Notes: generated by a model from the letters alone, not told the origin. A DNA stretch of 64,000 nt from Pseudomonas sp. PSKL.D1 (GCF_028898945.1 NZ_CP118607.1:5504001-5568000), one strand, 5' to 3'. Positions 44,223 to 55,461 are shown, counted from the first letter of the stretch. Numbers and translations: made by a program.

Positions 44223-44768
44223 ATGAAGATTATCCAGACTGAAATACCCGACCTGCTGATCATTGAACCGAAAGTCTTCGGCGACAGCCGCGGTTTTTTC
44301 TTCGAAAGTTTCAATGCCAGGGAATTCAAGCGCCTTACCGGCTTTGACGGCGACTTTGTGCAGGACAACCATTCACGCTCGCAGCGCGGTGTGTTGCGCG
44401 GCCTGCATTACCAGATCAACAACCCGCAGGGCAAACTCGTGCGGGTCACCCAAGGCGAAGTGCTCGACGTGGCCGTGGATATCCGCCGCAGTTCCAAAAC
44501 CTTCGGCCAATGGGTGGCCACCCGCCTGAACGCCGAAGACCACCGCCAGTTCTGGGTTCCGCCGGGGTTTGCCCATGGTTTCGTGGTGCTCAGCGAGTCC
44601 GCCGATTTCCTGTACAAGACCACCGACTACTACAACCCGACAGCCGAGCGCTGCATCCGCTGGGATGATCCGCAATTGGCCATCGACTGGGAGCTGGAGG
44701 TGGCGCCTTTGCTCTCAGCCAAGGACCAGGCGGGTACCCTGCTGAAAGACGCCGACCTGTTTCCCTGA
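44223..44768 (+). CDS. rfbC: dTDP-4-dehydrorhamnose 3,5-epimerase
   Basis: Cupin-fold sugar-nucleotide epimerase (RmlC) of 181 residues. The catalytic His is in RGVLRGLHYQ (about 62) and the catalytic Tyr in SADFLYKTTDYYNP (about 131); GDSRGFFFESF and VPPGFAHGFVVLSE are the family signatures. rmlA, rmlB and rmlD are not beside it. In P. aeruginosa, as I recall, rmlBDAC ends next to dctB, so rmlC here may be the remaining gene of that cluster. Confidence 0.95.
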   Translation: MKIIQTEIPDLLIIEPKVFGDSRGFFFESFNAREFKRLTGFDGDFVQDNHSRSQRGVLRGLHYQINNPQGKLVRVTQGEVLDVAVDIRRSSKTFGQWVATRLNAEDHRQFWVPPGFAHGFVVLSESADFLYKTTDYYNPTAERCIRWDDPQLAIDWELEVAPLLSAKDQAGTLLKDADLFP

Positions 44769-44818
44769 GGCGGCCATCACCGGCAAGCGCTGATCAAGCG
44801 CCTCAAGTAGCGCATAAT

Positions 44819-44840
44819 TGCGCCAGACCCAACTGGCGCA
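44819..44840 (+). terminator. Hairpin between rfbC and dctB
   Basis: TGCGCCAG-ACCCAA-CTGGCGCA, an 8-base perfect stem ending 7 bases before the dctB ATG. It lacks a T tract, so it is a poor terminator; it may instead modulate dctB translation, since no Shine-Dalgarno is visible there. Confidence 0.3.
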
Positions 44841-44847
44841 TTCACGC

Positions 44848-46662
44848 ATGATTGCAAAACCTACGCCCCCTCGCCGCCCCCGCTGGCGCAGCCTGGCCCT
44901 GCTGGCCCTGTGCCTTATCCCGCTGTTGTGGCCGCTGCACCACCTCGCCGAACGCTACTATCAGGACGAACTGGCCTCGCAAAACCGCCAGACACTCGAC
45001 CTGTACGTCGCCAACCTGCTCGGCACCCTGCACCGCTACGAAACCCTGCCACAAATCCTCGGCGACCTGCCGGCGTTGCGCGGTGTGCTGGCCGACCCGT
45101 TCAAGCTCGAGGCCGTGACCAACGCCAACCGGCTACTGAAGGACATCGTCCACCAGACCGGGGCGGAGGTTATGTACCTGATGGACGTCAGCGGCAACAC
45201 CTTGGCCGCCTCCAATTGGGACAAGCACGACAGCTTCGTGGGCCGCAATTTCGCCTTCCGCCCTTACTTCATCGAAGCGATGGACGGCCACCTCGGGCGC
45301 TTCTTCGGCCAAGGGACCACGTCGGCCAAGCGCGGCTACTTCTTCGCCGCAGCTGTGCGAGACCGCGAGCGCATCGTTGGTGTGCTCGTTGTAAAAGTCG
45401 ACCTCGATCACACCGAAACGCTGTGGGGCCGCACGCCCGAACAGCTTTTGCTGACTGACCAGAACGGCGTGGTGGTGCTGACCTCCCGGCCCGACTGGCG
45501 CTTTCGCGCAACCCGCGAACTGACCGAGGCCGAACGCCAGGCGATCATCGCCATCCAGCCCTACCCCACCCAGGCGCCACAGCCCTTGGTGCTGAACCAG
45601 GACGCCTGGCTGATCCAGACCCGCGATATCAAGGAAACCGGCTGGCAAGTCAGCATTCTTGCCCCCCGCCTGTTGGTTGACCGCTCGGTGCAAACGGTCG
45701 TGGCCATTGGTGGTGGCACATTGCTTGTGGTCATGCTGCTGGCTGGCCTGGTGATGCAGCGGCGTCGGCATTACATCGACCGCATCGACCTCGAGGCACG
45801 CGGCCGCCAAGAGTTGGAAAAGCGCGTGGTTGAACGGACCTCTGACCTTGAAGGGCTCAATACCCGGCTCAAGAGTGCCGTGCTGGAGCGAGAAAACGCC
45901 CAGCAGGAACTGGTGCGCGCTCAGGACGAGCTGGTACAGGCTGGCAAGCTGTCTGTGCTTGGCACCATGTCGGCAAGCATCAGCCATGAACTCAATCAAC
46001 CGCTGGCAGCCATCCGTAGCTACGCGGAAAACGCCGAAATCCTGCTCGATCACCAACGCACAGAAGACGCACGCGGCAACCTCAAGCTGATTGGCGAACT
46101 GACCGGGCGCATGGCCTCGATCATCGCCCACCTGCGCGCCTTCGCCCGCCGCGACCGCCACGCCCCGGAGAGCGTCGCCCTGCAACCGGCGCTGGATGAC
46201 GCGCTGGCCCTGCTGGCCAAGCGCCGCCGTGCCATGGCGGTGGAGCTGATCCGTGACCTGCCGGACGCCACCCTGTGGGTGCAGGCGGGCGAAACACGCC
46301 TGCGCCAGGTGCTGGGTAACTTGCTGGCCAACGCACTCGACGCACTCACCGAAAAAGCCAACCCGCGCAGGCTTTGGCTGAGTGCCGAAAAACGCGATGA
46401 CTGCGTCTACCTGTACATCCGCGACAACGGCCCGGGCTTCAGCCGCCAAGCGCTGGAACACGCCAAAGAGCCTTTCTTCACCACCAAGACCCGCACTCAG
46501 GGCTTGGGATTGGGCCTGGCCATCTGCGAAAGCCTGATGCGCGCGCTCGGCGGCGAACTACTGCTGGCCAACCACCCGGAAGGCGGCGCACTGCTCACCC
46601 TGCAACTGCGCGTGGCCGCACCCGGCGCCAACTTGCAACCTTCGGAGGACCCCTCGGCATGA
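44848..46662 (+). CDS. dctB: C4-dicarboxylate sensor histidine kinase DctB
   Basis: 604 residues. An N-terminal membrane segment (LALLALCLIPLLWPLHHLA) is followed by a periplasmic double-PAS/Cache sensor of about 250 residues (NFAFRPYFIEAMDGHLGRFFGQG and RGYFFAAAVRD are typical of DctB). A second membrane segment is near residue 285 (VVAIGGGTLLVVMLLAGLVM), then a coiled coil (QELEKRVVERTSDLEGL). HisKA follows with the phosphoacceptor in SASISHELNQPLAAIRSYAEN, then HATPase (NLLANALDAL, DNGPGFS, TQGLGLGLAI). It would sense succinate, fumarate or malate and phosphorylate DctD. It overlaps dctD by four bases. Confidence 0.88.
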   Translation: MIAKPTPPRRPRWRSLALLALCLIPLLWPLHHLAERYYQDELASQNRQTLDLYVANLLGTLHRYETLPQILGDLPALRGVLADPFKLEAVTNANRLLKDIVHQTGAEVMYLMDVSGNTLAASNWDKHDSFVGRNFAFRPYFIEAMDGHLGRFFGQGTTSAKRGYFFAAAVRDRERIVGVLVVKVDLDHTETLWGRTPEQLLLTDQNGVVVLTSRPDWRFRATRELTEAERQAIIAIQPYPTQAPQPLVLNQDAWLIQTRDIKETGWQVSILAPRLLVDRSVQTVVAIGGGTLLVVMLLAGLVMQRRRHYIDRIDLEARGRQELEKRVVERTSDLEGLNTRLKSAVLERENAQQELVRAQDELVQAGKLSVLGTMSASISHELNQPLAAIRSYAENAEILLDHQRTEDARGNLKLIGELTGRMASIIAHLRAFARRDRHAPESVALQPALDDALALLAKRRRAMAVELIRDLPDATLWVQAGETRLRQVLGNLLANALDALTEKANPRRLWLSAEKRDDCVYLYIRDNGPGFSRQALEHAKEPFFTTKTRTQGLGLGLAICESLMRALGGELLLANHPEGGALLTLQLRVAAPGANLQPSEDPSA

Positions 46663-48068
46663 CGACCGAGATGCACATCGACAGCCAAGCCCAGGTGTTG
46701 CTGGTCGACGACGACCCACACCTGCGCCAGGCCCTGAGCCAAACACTGGACCTGGCCGGCCTCAAGGTGGTCGCCATGGCCGATGCCCAAGGCTTGGCCG
46801 ACCGTATCGAGCCCGACTGGCCGGGGGTGGTGGTCAGTGATATCCGCATGCCCGGTATCGACGGCCTGCAATTGCTCGAACAACTGCACGCCCGTGACAA
46901 CGAATTGCCGGTGCTACTGATCACTGGCCACGGTGATGTGCCACTGGCCGTGCAAGCCATGCGGGCGGGCGCCTATGATTTCCTCGAAAAACCCTTTGCC
47001 AGCGACGCATTGCTCGACAGCGTGCGCCGCGCCTTGGCCCTGCGCAGGCTGGTGCTGGACAACCGCAGCCTGCGCCTGGCGCTGAGCGACCGGCAGCAAT
47101 TGGCCACGCGCCTGGTAGGCCATTCACCCTCGATGCAGCGCTTGCGCGAGCAAATTGGTGCCTTGGCCGGCACACGCGCCGACGTGCTGATCCTTGGCGA
47201 AACCGGTGCCGGCAAGGAAGTCGTTGCCCGCGCCCTGCACGATTTGTCGAGCCGGCGAGATGGCCCATTCGTGGCCATCAACGCCGGCGCGCTGGCCGAA
47301 TCGGTGGTTGAAAGCGAACTGTTCGGCCATGAGCCAGGGGCGTTCACCGGGGCGCAAAAGCGTCGTATCGGCAAATTCGAGTTCGCCAATGGCGGCACCC
47401 TGTTCCTCGACGAAATCGAGAGCATGAGCCTGGACGTGCAGGTGAAATTGCTGCGCCTGTTGCAGGAGCGTGTGGTGGAACGGCTGGGGGGCAACCAGCT
47501 GATCCCCTTGGACATCCGCATCATCGCCGCCACCAAGGAAGACTTGCGCCAGTCCGCCGACCAAGGCCGCTTCCGGGCCGACCTGTATTACCGGCTGAAC
47601 GTAGCGCCGTTGCGCATCCCGCCATTGCGCGAGCGTGGTGATGACATTCTGGTCCTGTTCCAGCACTTCGCCGACGCTGCAAGCCAGCGCCACGGCTTGC
47701 CGCCCCACAGCCTGCAGCCCGCCCAGCGGGCGATGCTGCTGCGTCACGACTGGCCGGGTAACGTGCGTGAGCTGCAAAACGCCGCCGAAAGATTTGCGCT
47801 GGGGCTTGAGCTGGCCCTTGATGGCCAGGTGCCTAGCGCACCCGCCCCCTCAGCGCCCATTTTGTTGGGCAATCTCAGTGAGCAGGTCGAACAGTTCGAA
47901 CGCTCACTGATCGCAGCAGAACTCGGTCAGCCCCACAGTTCGATGCGCAGCCTGGCCGAAGCGCTTGGCATTCCTCGCAAAACCCTGCATGACAAATTGC
48001 GAAAGCATGGCCTGAACTTCGAAGGTGGCAGTAATGGGGCTGAAGAGCACGAGGACAACCGCCCATGA
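46659..48068 (+). CDS. dctD: Sigma-54-dependent response regulator DctD
   Basis: 469 residues. The receiver has its aspartate in GVVVSDIRMPGIDG. An AAA+ domain follows, with Walker A GETGAGKE, the sigma-54 contact loop GAFTGA (EPGAFTGAQKR), Walker B LFLDEIES and the R-finger region FRADLYYRLNV. A Fis-type helix-turn-helix lies at the C-terminus (SLAEALGIPRKTLHDKLRKHGL). It is the partner of DctB and activates dicarboxylate transporter genes elsewhere. Overlap of four bases at both ends ties dctB, dctD and the thioesterase gene into one unit. Confidence 0.93.
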   Translation: MTTEMHIDSQAQVLLVDDDPHLRQALSQTLDLAGLKVVAMADAQGLADRIEPDWPGVVVSDIRMPGIDGLQLLEQLHARDNELPVLLITGHGDVPLAVQAMRAGAYDFLEKPFASDALLDSVRRALALRRLVLDNRSLRLALSDRQQLATRLVGHSPSMQRLREQIGALAGTRADVLILGETGAGKEVVARALHDLSSRRDGPFVAINAGALAESVVESELFGHEPGAFTGAQKRRIGKFEFANGGTLFLDEIESMSLDVQVKLLRLLQERVVERLGGNQLIPLDIRIIAATKEDLRQSADQGRFRADLYYRLNVAPLRIPPLRERGDDILVLFQHFADAASQRHGLPPHSLQPAQRAMLLRHDWPGNVRELQNAAERFALGLELALDGQVPSAPAPSAPILLGNLSEQVEQFERSLIAAELGQPHSSMRSLAEALGIPRKTLHDKLRKHGLNFEGGSNGAEEHEDNRP

Positions 48069-48520
48069 GCAGTGATAGCCAATACCTGCAGTCAGTGCTG
48101 CACACCGACATTCCTCTGACCCGCGAAATGGGCCTTGAAGTCATCGACTGGCAAGGCCATAACCTGCGCCTGCAATTGCCACTGGCCGCAAACGTCAACC
48201 ACAAGAGCACCATGTTTGGCGGCAGCCTTTACTGCGCCGCGGTGCTTGCGGGGTGGGGCTGGCTGCACCTTCGGTTACGTGAGCTGGGCATCGATGACGG
48301 GCACATCGTCATTCAGGAAGGCCAGATCAGTTACCCGTTACCGGTCACGGGTACGGCGGTGGCGCAATGTGCTGCGCCGGACGAAAAAACTTGGGAGCGC
48401 TTCCTTGCGATGTACCAGCGTCGCGGCCGGGCACGGCTGACGCTGGAAACCACGGTGAGCAATGAAGGTAGCGAGGAGCCTGCCGTTCGGTTCAGTGGCC
48501 AGTACGTCTTGCATCGCTAA
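48065..48520 (+). CDS. YiiD C-terminal-type thioesterase
   Basis: 151-residue hotdog-fold protein that matches the C-terminal domain of YiiD (thioesterase_put), with motifs NVNHKSTMFGGSLYCAAVLAGWG and GHIVIQEGQISYPLPVTGTA. The N-terminal acetyltransferase part of YiiD is absent. The substrate, presumably an acyl thioester, is unknown. Its ATG overlaps the dctD stop, so it is co-expressed with the dicarboxylate regulator. Confidence 0.8.
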   Translation: MSSDSQYLQSVLHTDIPLTREMGLEVIDWQGHNLRLQLPLAANVNHKSTMFGGSLYCAAVLAGWGWLHLRLRELGIDDGHIVIQEGQISYPLPVTGTAVAQCAAPDEKTWERFLAMYQRRGRARLTLETTVSNEGSEEPAVRFSGQYVLHR

Positions 48521-48539
48521 CGGCTAGTCTGCGCACACC

Positions 48540-48627
48540 CTGTAGGAGCGGCTTGAGCCGCGAACACCGGCGCAGCCGGTGCCATCCACTGCGTCGGCTG
48601 CTTCGCGGATAAATCCGCTCCTACAGG
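48540..48627. repeat. REP pair overlapping the cysQ 3' end
   Basis: TGTAGGAGCGGCTTGAGCCGCG, central CACCGGCGCAGCCGGTG hairpin and inverted CGCGGATAAATCCGCTCCTACA. The last copy contains the cysQ stop codon. Confidence 0.9.
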
Positions 48628-49448
48628 GCCCCGGCTGACTGGATGAGCGCTTGTCGCCAACGGACGTCGCGGGGCAAGGCCAGGAAAAACGGGTTGAGCA
48701 GCGTCTCCCGTGCCGGGTAACTGAACGGCAAGCCATCCAGGCCGATCACCTCGCCTCCAGCACCTTCCACCACCCCTTGCGCTGCCGCCGTGTCCCACTG
48801 GGACGTCGGCGCCAAGCGCGGGTAACAGTCCGCATTGCCTTCAGCCAGCAGGCAAAACTTCAACGAACTGCCGATATTGGCCAGTTCCATTTCACCTACA
48901 GCAGCCCCTAGGCACGCCAGCAGCGCTTCCTGCTGCGGGCTGCTGTGGCGACGGCTGGCCACCACCGTGAATGGGGTGCCCGCAGGCGGAGCATTGCGCA
49001 CAGTAATCGCCACTGCATCGGCGCCCGCTTCTGCGCGCCAAGCGCCCAGTTTTTGCCCACCAAAGTAGCAACGCCCATTGGTCGGCATCGAAACCACGCC
49101 AAACACCACTTCGCCATTCTCGATCAGCGCGATATTGACGGTGAACTCCTCGCTACCGGCAATAAACTCCTTGGTGCCATCCAGCGGGTCGACCAGCCAC
49201 CAGCGCTGCCAGCCTTGTCGCTCGGCCAGCGGTATATTGCAATCTTCCTCGGAAAGGACCGGGATTTGAGGCGCCAGCGCCTGCAAGCCGTCTGCGATCA
49301 CCCGGTGCGCAGCAAGGTCTGCAGCCGTCACTGGCGAGTCGTCCGCCTTGTTGGTGACCGCTACATCAGCGCGCCAGAACGGCAAGATCGCCTCACCGGC
49401 CAATTGGGCAAGTTTGACCACTTCATGCATCAATTGCAGGTCGTTCAT
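48621..49448 (-). CDS. cysQ: 3'(2'),5'-bisphosphate nucleotidase CysQ
   Basis: Removes the 3'-phosphate from PAP formed during sulfate assimilation. The 275 residues carry the inositol-monophosphatase-type metal motifs: VLSEEDCNIPLAER, the DPLDGTKEFIAGS loop (Asp-Pro-Leu-Asp-Gly-Thr), and the distal SQWDTAAAQGVVEGAGG. The stop codon TAG belongs to the TGTAGGAGCGG of a REP copy. Its start overlaps the nudE stop by four bases. Confidence 0.95.
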   Translation of the reverse strand: MNDLQLMHEVVKLAQLAGEAILPFWRADVAVTNKADDSPVTAADLAAHRVIADGLQALAPQIPVLSEEDCNIPLAERQGWQRWWLVDPLDGTKEFIAGSEEFTVNIALIENGEVVFGVVSMPTNGRCYFGGQKLGAWRAEAGADAVAITVRNAPPAGTPFTVVASRRHSSPQQEALLACLGAAVGEMELANIGSSLKFCLLAEGNADCYPRLAPTSQWDTAAAQGVVEGAGGEVIGLDGLPFSYPARETLLNPFFLALPRDVRWRQALIQSAGAL

Positions 49449-50011
49449 ACGTCCAGCAGCCCCCGTTGAGCCAGCAGGTCACGCGCCAGGTACAACGCCG
49501 CCAGCGCTCGACCTTCGGTGAACTGAGGATGCATGGCCAAGGCGGAAAGCTCGCGCAGGTTGACCTTGTCGACCCGCATCGGCTCAGGCTCGTCGCCTTC
49601 AAGGCGCTCCTCGTACAGATCAGTTGCCAGTACCACCTGAATTTTCTGGCTCATGTAGCCCGGCGACAGCGAAAGCTCGGTCAGGTGCTCCAGTTGGCGT
49701 GCGCCAAAACCGGCTTCCTCCTTGAGTTCCCGATCAGCTGCCGCCAGCACGTCTTCGCCCGGCTCGATCAGGCCTTTGGGCAGCGAAAGCTCATATTCAT
49801 CGGTGCCGCCGCAGTATTCCTCGACAAGCACCGCGTGCTCCGCGTCGAGCATGGCCACGATCATTACCGCACCATACCCATTCCCCCGGCCCACCAATCG
49901 CTCATAGGTACGCTCGTTGCCATTGCTGAAGCGCAACTGCACAGCCTCCACCCGGAACAGGCGGCTGCTGGCGACGATCTCGCGGCTGAGTACGGTGGGT
50001 TTCTGGCGCAT
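49445..50011 (-). CDS. nudE: ADP compounds hydrolase NudE
   Basis: Nudix pyrophosphatase of 188 residues acting on ADP-ribose, NADH and similar ADP compounds. The Nudix box is complete (GLIEPGEDVLAAADRELKEE then AGF). The ATG at 50011 is chosen because it gives the normal family opening MRQKPTVLSREIVASSRLF; the open frame upstream crosses the divergent yrfG promoter. It is coupled to cysQ. Confidence 0.95.
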   Translation of the reverse strand: MRQKPTVLSREIVASSRLFRVEAVQLRFSNGNERTYERLVGRGNGYGAVMIVAMLDAEHAVLVEEYCGGTDEYELSLPKGLIEPGEDVLAAADRELKEEAGFGARQLEHLTELSLSPGYMSQKIQVVLATDLYEERLEGDEPEPMRVDKVNLRELSALAMHPQFTEGRALAALYLARDLLAQRGLLDV

Positions 50012-50075
50012 GGGGCGGCTCCTTGGCGTGAACGGGTTACTATACCGTGGCTTGCCGACTGAACGAGAATTTCCC

Positions 50076-50738
50076 ATGCCTGTTCTTCCCTGGTCCGAAA
50101 TCGATACCGTCCTGCTGGACATGGACGGCACCCTGCTCGACCTGCATTACGACAACCGCTTCTGGCTGGAGCACCTGCCCCAACGCTACGCCGAACTGCA
50201 CGGGGTGAGCCGGGCCATGGCAGAGTTGGAGCTGCAGCCGCTGTTCGAGCAGCATGCCGGCACACTGAATTGGTACTGCCTGGACTTCTGGAGCCGCGAG
50301 CTGAAACTGCCGATTCGCGAACTCAAACGCGAAATTGCCCACCTGATTGCGTTGCGGCCCGACGCCGATACCTTCCTTGCCGCCATACGCCAGGCAGGCA
50401 AACGTGTGGTGATGATCACCAATGCGCATCGGGATTCGCTGTCGCTGAAGCTGGAGCGGGTGGAACTGGCGCCCTATTTCGAGCGCTTGATTACCTCCCA
50501 TGATTACGGGTACCCGAAGGAAAGCCCGCAGTTCTGGGACGCGTTGCAAGCGGATATCGGCTTTGAGCCTGAACGCAGCCTGTTCATCGATGACACGCTG
50601 GCGATTCTGCGCAGTGCCCGCCATTTTGGCGTAGGGCATTTGCTGGCAGTACGCCAGCCGGATAGCCAGGCACAACCACGCGATACCCAAGAATTTGCTG
50701 CGGTCGAGGATTACCGGGCGTTGTTGGCTGGACTGTGA
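50076..50738 (+). CDS. yrfG: GMP/IMP nucleotidase, HAD family (YrfG)
   Basis: 220 residues of the haloacid dehalogenase superfamily. The nucleophile motif is VLLDMDGTLLDLHYDN, motif II is VVMITNAHRDS, motif III lies in YGYPKESPQFW and motif IV is SLFIDDTLAIL. It dephosphorylates purine mononucleotides in the better-studied homologues. It is divergent from nudE with a 64-base gap. Confidence 0.93.
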   Translation: MPVLPWSEIDTVLLDMDGTLLDLHYDNRFWLEHLPQRYAELHGVSRAMAELELQPLFEQHAGTLNWYCLDFWSRELKLPIRELKREIAHLIALRPDADTFLAAIRQAGKRVVMITNAHRDSLSLKLERVELAPYFERLITSHDYGYPKESPQFWDALQADIGFEPERSLFIDDTLAILRSARHFGVGHLLAVRQPDSQAQPRDTQEFAAVEDYRALLAGL

Positions 50739-50751
50739 GGGAAATCAGCTC

Positions 50752-50780
50752 CTGTAGGAGCGGATTCATCCGCGAAGAGG
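50752..50780 (+). repeat. Single REP copy
   Basis: TGTAGGAGCGGATTCATCCGCG alone, between the convergent yrfG and the LysM gene. Confidence 0.85.
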
Positions 50781-50803
50781 CCAGCCCAGCCAATAAAGCC
50801 CTA

Positions 50804-51244
50804 TCAGTCCGGAATCCGTAAAACCTGCCCCGGATAAATCTTGTCCGGGTGCGAAAGCATTGGTTTGTTGGCCTCAAAAATCTTGTTGTACTTGTTGGGG
50901 TCGCCGTACACCTTCTTCGAAATTGCACTGAGCGTGTCGCCCTTCTCCACGGTAACGAACCGCGCAGCCTGCGCCACCGGCCCGGTCACTGTGATCTGAT
51001 CATCGACACTGGCCACACCATTGATATTGCCCGCCGCCAGAATGATCTTCTCCTTTTCCTCCTGGCTGGCCACCTCGCCCTTGAGGATGATCTTGTCACC
51101 CTCTACAGTGGCGGTGATGTTCGGGTTACCCAAGCCAACCTTGCTAACGTGCTGCTTCAGCTGCTCCTCGGCATTGGCATTGCCCGGAGTCAGCAGGTCG
51201 ATCAACTTCTCGCCGGCTTCCTTCACGAAACTGAACAGGCTCAT
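50804..51244 (-). CDS. BON-LysM protein (Kbp/YgaU-like)
   Basis: 146 residues: a BON domain at about 20-88 (NITATVEGDKIILKGEVAS...GVASVDDQITV) and a LysM domain at about 95-144 (VTVEKGDTLSAISKKVYGD, then YPGQVLRIPD). The E. coli homologue (Kbp, formerly YgaU) is a cytoplasmic potassium-binding protein. No signal peptide is seen here either, so a cytoplasmic place is likely despite the LysM. The ATG has AAGGAGAGCGTC in front. Confidence 0.93.
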   Translation of the reverse strand: MSLFSFVKEAGEKLIDLLTPGNANAEEQLKQHVSKVGLGNPNITATVEGDKIILKGEVASQEEKEKIILAAGNINGVASVDDQITVTGPVAQAARFVTVEKGDTLSAISKKVYGDPNKYNKIFEANKPMLSHPDKIYPGQVLRIPD

Positions 51245-51418
51245 GACGCTCTCCTTGTTGACGAAACCTCGGAGCGGAAAGTCTAGGCCAGCTTTACCTT
51301 GCCCGCCCCTCTGCGACCAATCGACGCGGTCTATCAAGGCATAGACCCTAGCGATTAGACGCGGGCGGCGCACCGGCCTAGGCTGGTGCTATCAAAAAGC
51401 CGCCGGTAGCCCACACCG

Positions 51419-52249
51419 ATGAACAGCAAGCCGCCGGTCTGCGCGGCCTCCTCACCCCTGGCCATGCCCGCCGCCAGTAACACCTACGACTACGCCCAGC
51501 TTGGCGACGGCGAACGTGCCTGCACGCCGCTGGCCGAAGAGGTCGCGCTGGCCATCGCCTACAACGGCCTGAACCAGGCGGTGATGCTGGTGAGCCCCAC
51601 CGACCTTGAAGATTTTGCGGTCGGTTTCAGCGTTGGCAGTGGCATCGTGGAAGGCACCGACGAAATCTATGACCTCAAGCTTTCCGGTAGCGGTTCGGCG
51701 ATGTACGCCGACCTGGAAATTTCCAGCCGCGCCTTCTGGAACCTGAAAAACCAGAGGCGCCAGCTGGCCGGCACCAGCGGCTGCGGCCTGTGCGGTGTGG
51801 AGGCGCTGGAACAGGCATTGCCTGAACTGGCCGAACTGCCCGGGGCACCATTGCCGCCTGCCCACTGGCTCGCCGGCCTGCGTGAACGCATCGATGCTTT
51901 TCAGCCGCTAGGCCAGCACTGCGGTGCGGTGCATGCGGCCCTGTTCATGAACAACAAAGGCGATTTACTGCTGGGCCGCGAAGATATCGGCCGCCACAAC
52001 GCCCTGGACAAACTAATCGGCGCCCTGCTGCGCCAAGGCATCAGTACCGAAGGCGGGCTGGCCATCGTGACCAGCCGTTGCAGCCTTGAACTGATCCAGA
52101 AAGTGCTGCGCGCGGGCATCCAGACCCTGGTCAGCCTGTCGGCCCCCACCGGCCTCGCCCTGCAATGGGCACGCAAGCACAACCTCAACCTCATTCATCT
52201 CCCCAAACACAGTGCACCGCGGGTCTACAGCCCAGCGGCGGAGTCGTAA
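51419..52249 (+). CDS. fdhD: Formate dehydrogenase sulfurtransferase FdhD
   Basis: 276 residues. It transfers sulfur to the molybdenum cofactor for insertion into formate dehydrogenase-type enzymes. The active cysteines lie in GTSGCGLCGVEALEQ, and the cofactor-binding region has HAALFMNNKGDLLLGREDIGRHNALDK. The stop is five bases before the GTG start of the oxidoreductase that it presumably activates. Confidence 0.94.
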   Translation: MNSKPPVCAASSPLAMPAASNTYDYAQLGDGERACTPLAEEVALAIAYNGLNQAVMLVSPTDLEDFAVGFSVGSGIVEGTDEIYDLKLSGSGSAMYADLEISSRAFWNLKNQRRQLAGTSGCGLCGVEALEQALPELAELPGAPLPPAHWLAGLRERIDAFQPLGQHCGAVHAALFMNNKGDLLLGREDIGRHNALDKLIGALLRQGISTEGGLAIVTSRCSLELIQKVLRAGIQTLVSLSAPTGLALQWARKHNLNLIHLPKHSAPRVYSPAAES

Positions 52250-52254
52250 CAGCC

Positions 52255-54600
<2,346 letters not shown>

Positions 54601-54628
54601 ATATCCGGCCGCAAGCGCGATGCGTACC

Positions 54629-54715
54629 CTGTAGGAGCGGCTTTAGCCGCGAAGCAAGCGACGCGGTGCCTGGCACCGGCTTTGCCGGTGTTCGCGGCTG
54701 AAGCCGCTCCTACAG
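54629..54715. repeat. REP pair with central GC hairpin
   Basis: TGTAGGAGCGGCTTTAGCCGCG, a central GGCACCGGCTTTGCCGGTG and inverted CGCGGCTGAAGCCGCTCCTACA, after the oxidoreductase gene. Confidence 0.9.
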
Positions 54716-54738
54716 AAGTAGCAGCCGGCCCATACAAA

Positions 54739-54768
54739 AAAGCCCTGTTCCGCGAGGTTCAGGGCTTT
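54739..54768. terminator. Rho-independent terminator
   Basis: Stem AAAGCCCTG / CAGGGCTTT with loop TTCCGCGAGGTT; the longer T tract is on the minus strand. Confidence 0.65.
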
Positions 54769-54926
54769 GTCATAAAAGGCTCAGACAAGCGAAAATCGAT
54801 AAAGTTTCACAGCAAATACAGCAACTTAGAGAATTGTGTACAACTCGTGTTACTCGTCGGATTTTCGTTGCCAGCCGCCTCGCAGAGCCTCAAATTCGCC
54901 CTCGTCATCCCTATGAGGCTCTCTTG

Positions 54927-55406
54927 ATGAAGAAGTACTCCTCGATTCTGTTGTTGTCTTTCAGCTTGCTCAGCGGCGTTGCCATGGCCGGTGGCAATAC
55001 CGAGGCCGGCATTGGCGGCGCATTGGGTGGGGTACTCGGCTCCGTAGTGGGCAACTCCATCGGCGGTAGCACCGGCGGCGCCATTGGTGCCGGCCTGGGC
55101 GGCGCAGCCGGCGGTGCCCTGGGTGCCGACAAGCGCCAGCGTGGTGAGGCCGCCATCGGCGGTGCACTGGGCGCAGCGGGCGGTAACGTGGTTGGCCGCT
55201 CGGTAGGCGGTACCACCGGCAGCTACATTGGTGCAGCCGCAGGCGGCGGCGCCGGTGGCGCGCTCGGTAACTACCTGGGCAACAAAGCCGACGACGACGA
55301 GCGCCATGACGATCGCCGCTACCGTCGCGGCTACGACGACCGTCGCCACTACGACCGTGGCCACCACTACGGCCACCGCAAGCACAAGCGCCACTGGCGC
55401 GACTAG
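54927..55406 (+). CDS. Glycine-zipper outer membrane/periplasmic protein
   Basis: 159 residues with signal peptide MKKYSSILLLSFSLLSGVAMA. A long run of small-residue repeats follows (GGALGGVLGSVVGNSIGG and AAIGGALGAAGGNVVGR), the spacing of Gly-zipper membrane-inserting domains. The tail is rich in Asp, Arg, His and Tyr (HDDRRYRRGYDDRRHYDRGH) and could bind metal or nucleic acid. The family is common but poorly characterised; a metal-tail role is only a guess. Confidence 0.85.
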   Translation: MKKYSSILLLSFSLLSGVAMAGGNTEAGIGGALGGVLGSVVGNSIGGSTGGAIGAGLGGAAGGALGADKRQRGEAAIGGALGAAGGNVVGRSVGGTTGSYIGAAAGGGAGGALGNYLGNKADDDERHDDRRYRRGYDDRRHYDRGHHYGHRKHKRHWRD

Positions 55407-55432
55407 TACTCAAGGGTTCAGCCCGGGTAAAA

Positions 55433-55461
55433 AGAGCCCCGCCCTACCGGCGGGGCTTTTT
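55433..55461. terminator. Shared terminator, glycine-zipper gene / thioesterase
   Basis: Stem AGCCCCGCC / GGCGGGGCT followed by TTTTT, and A/T-rich on the other strand; it serves both convergent genes. Confidence 0.85.

Larger units (their letters stand above)
54601..54926. other. 326-base gap: REP pair, terminator, leader of next gene
   Basis: Contains the REP pair at 54629-54715 and the terminator at 54739-54768. A further 150 bases lead to the glycine-zipper gene, without a clear -35/-10 and without an open frame that I would call a gene. Confidence 0.6.
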
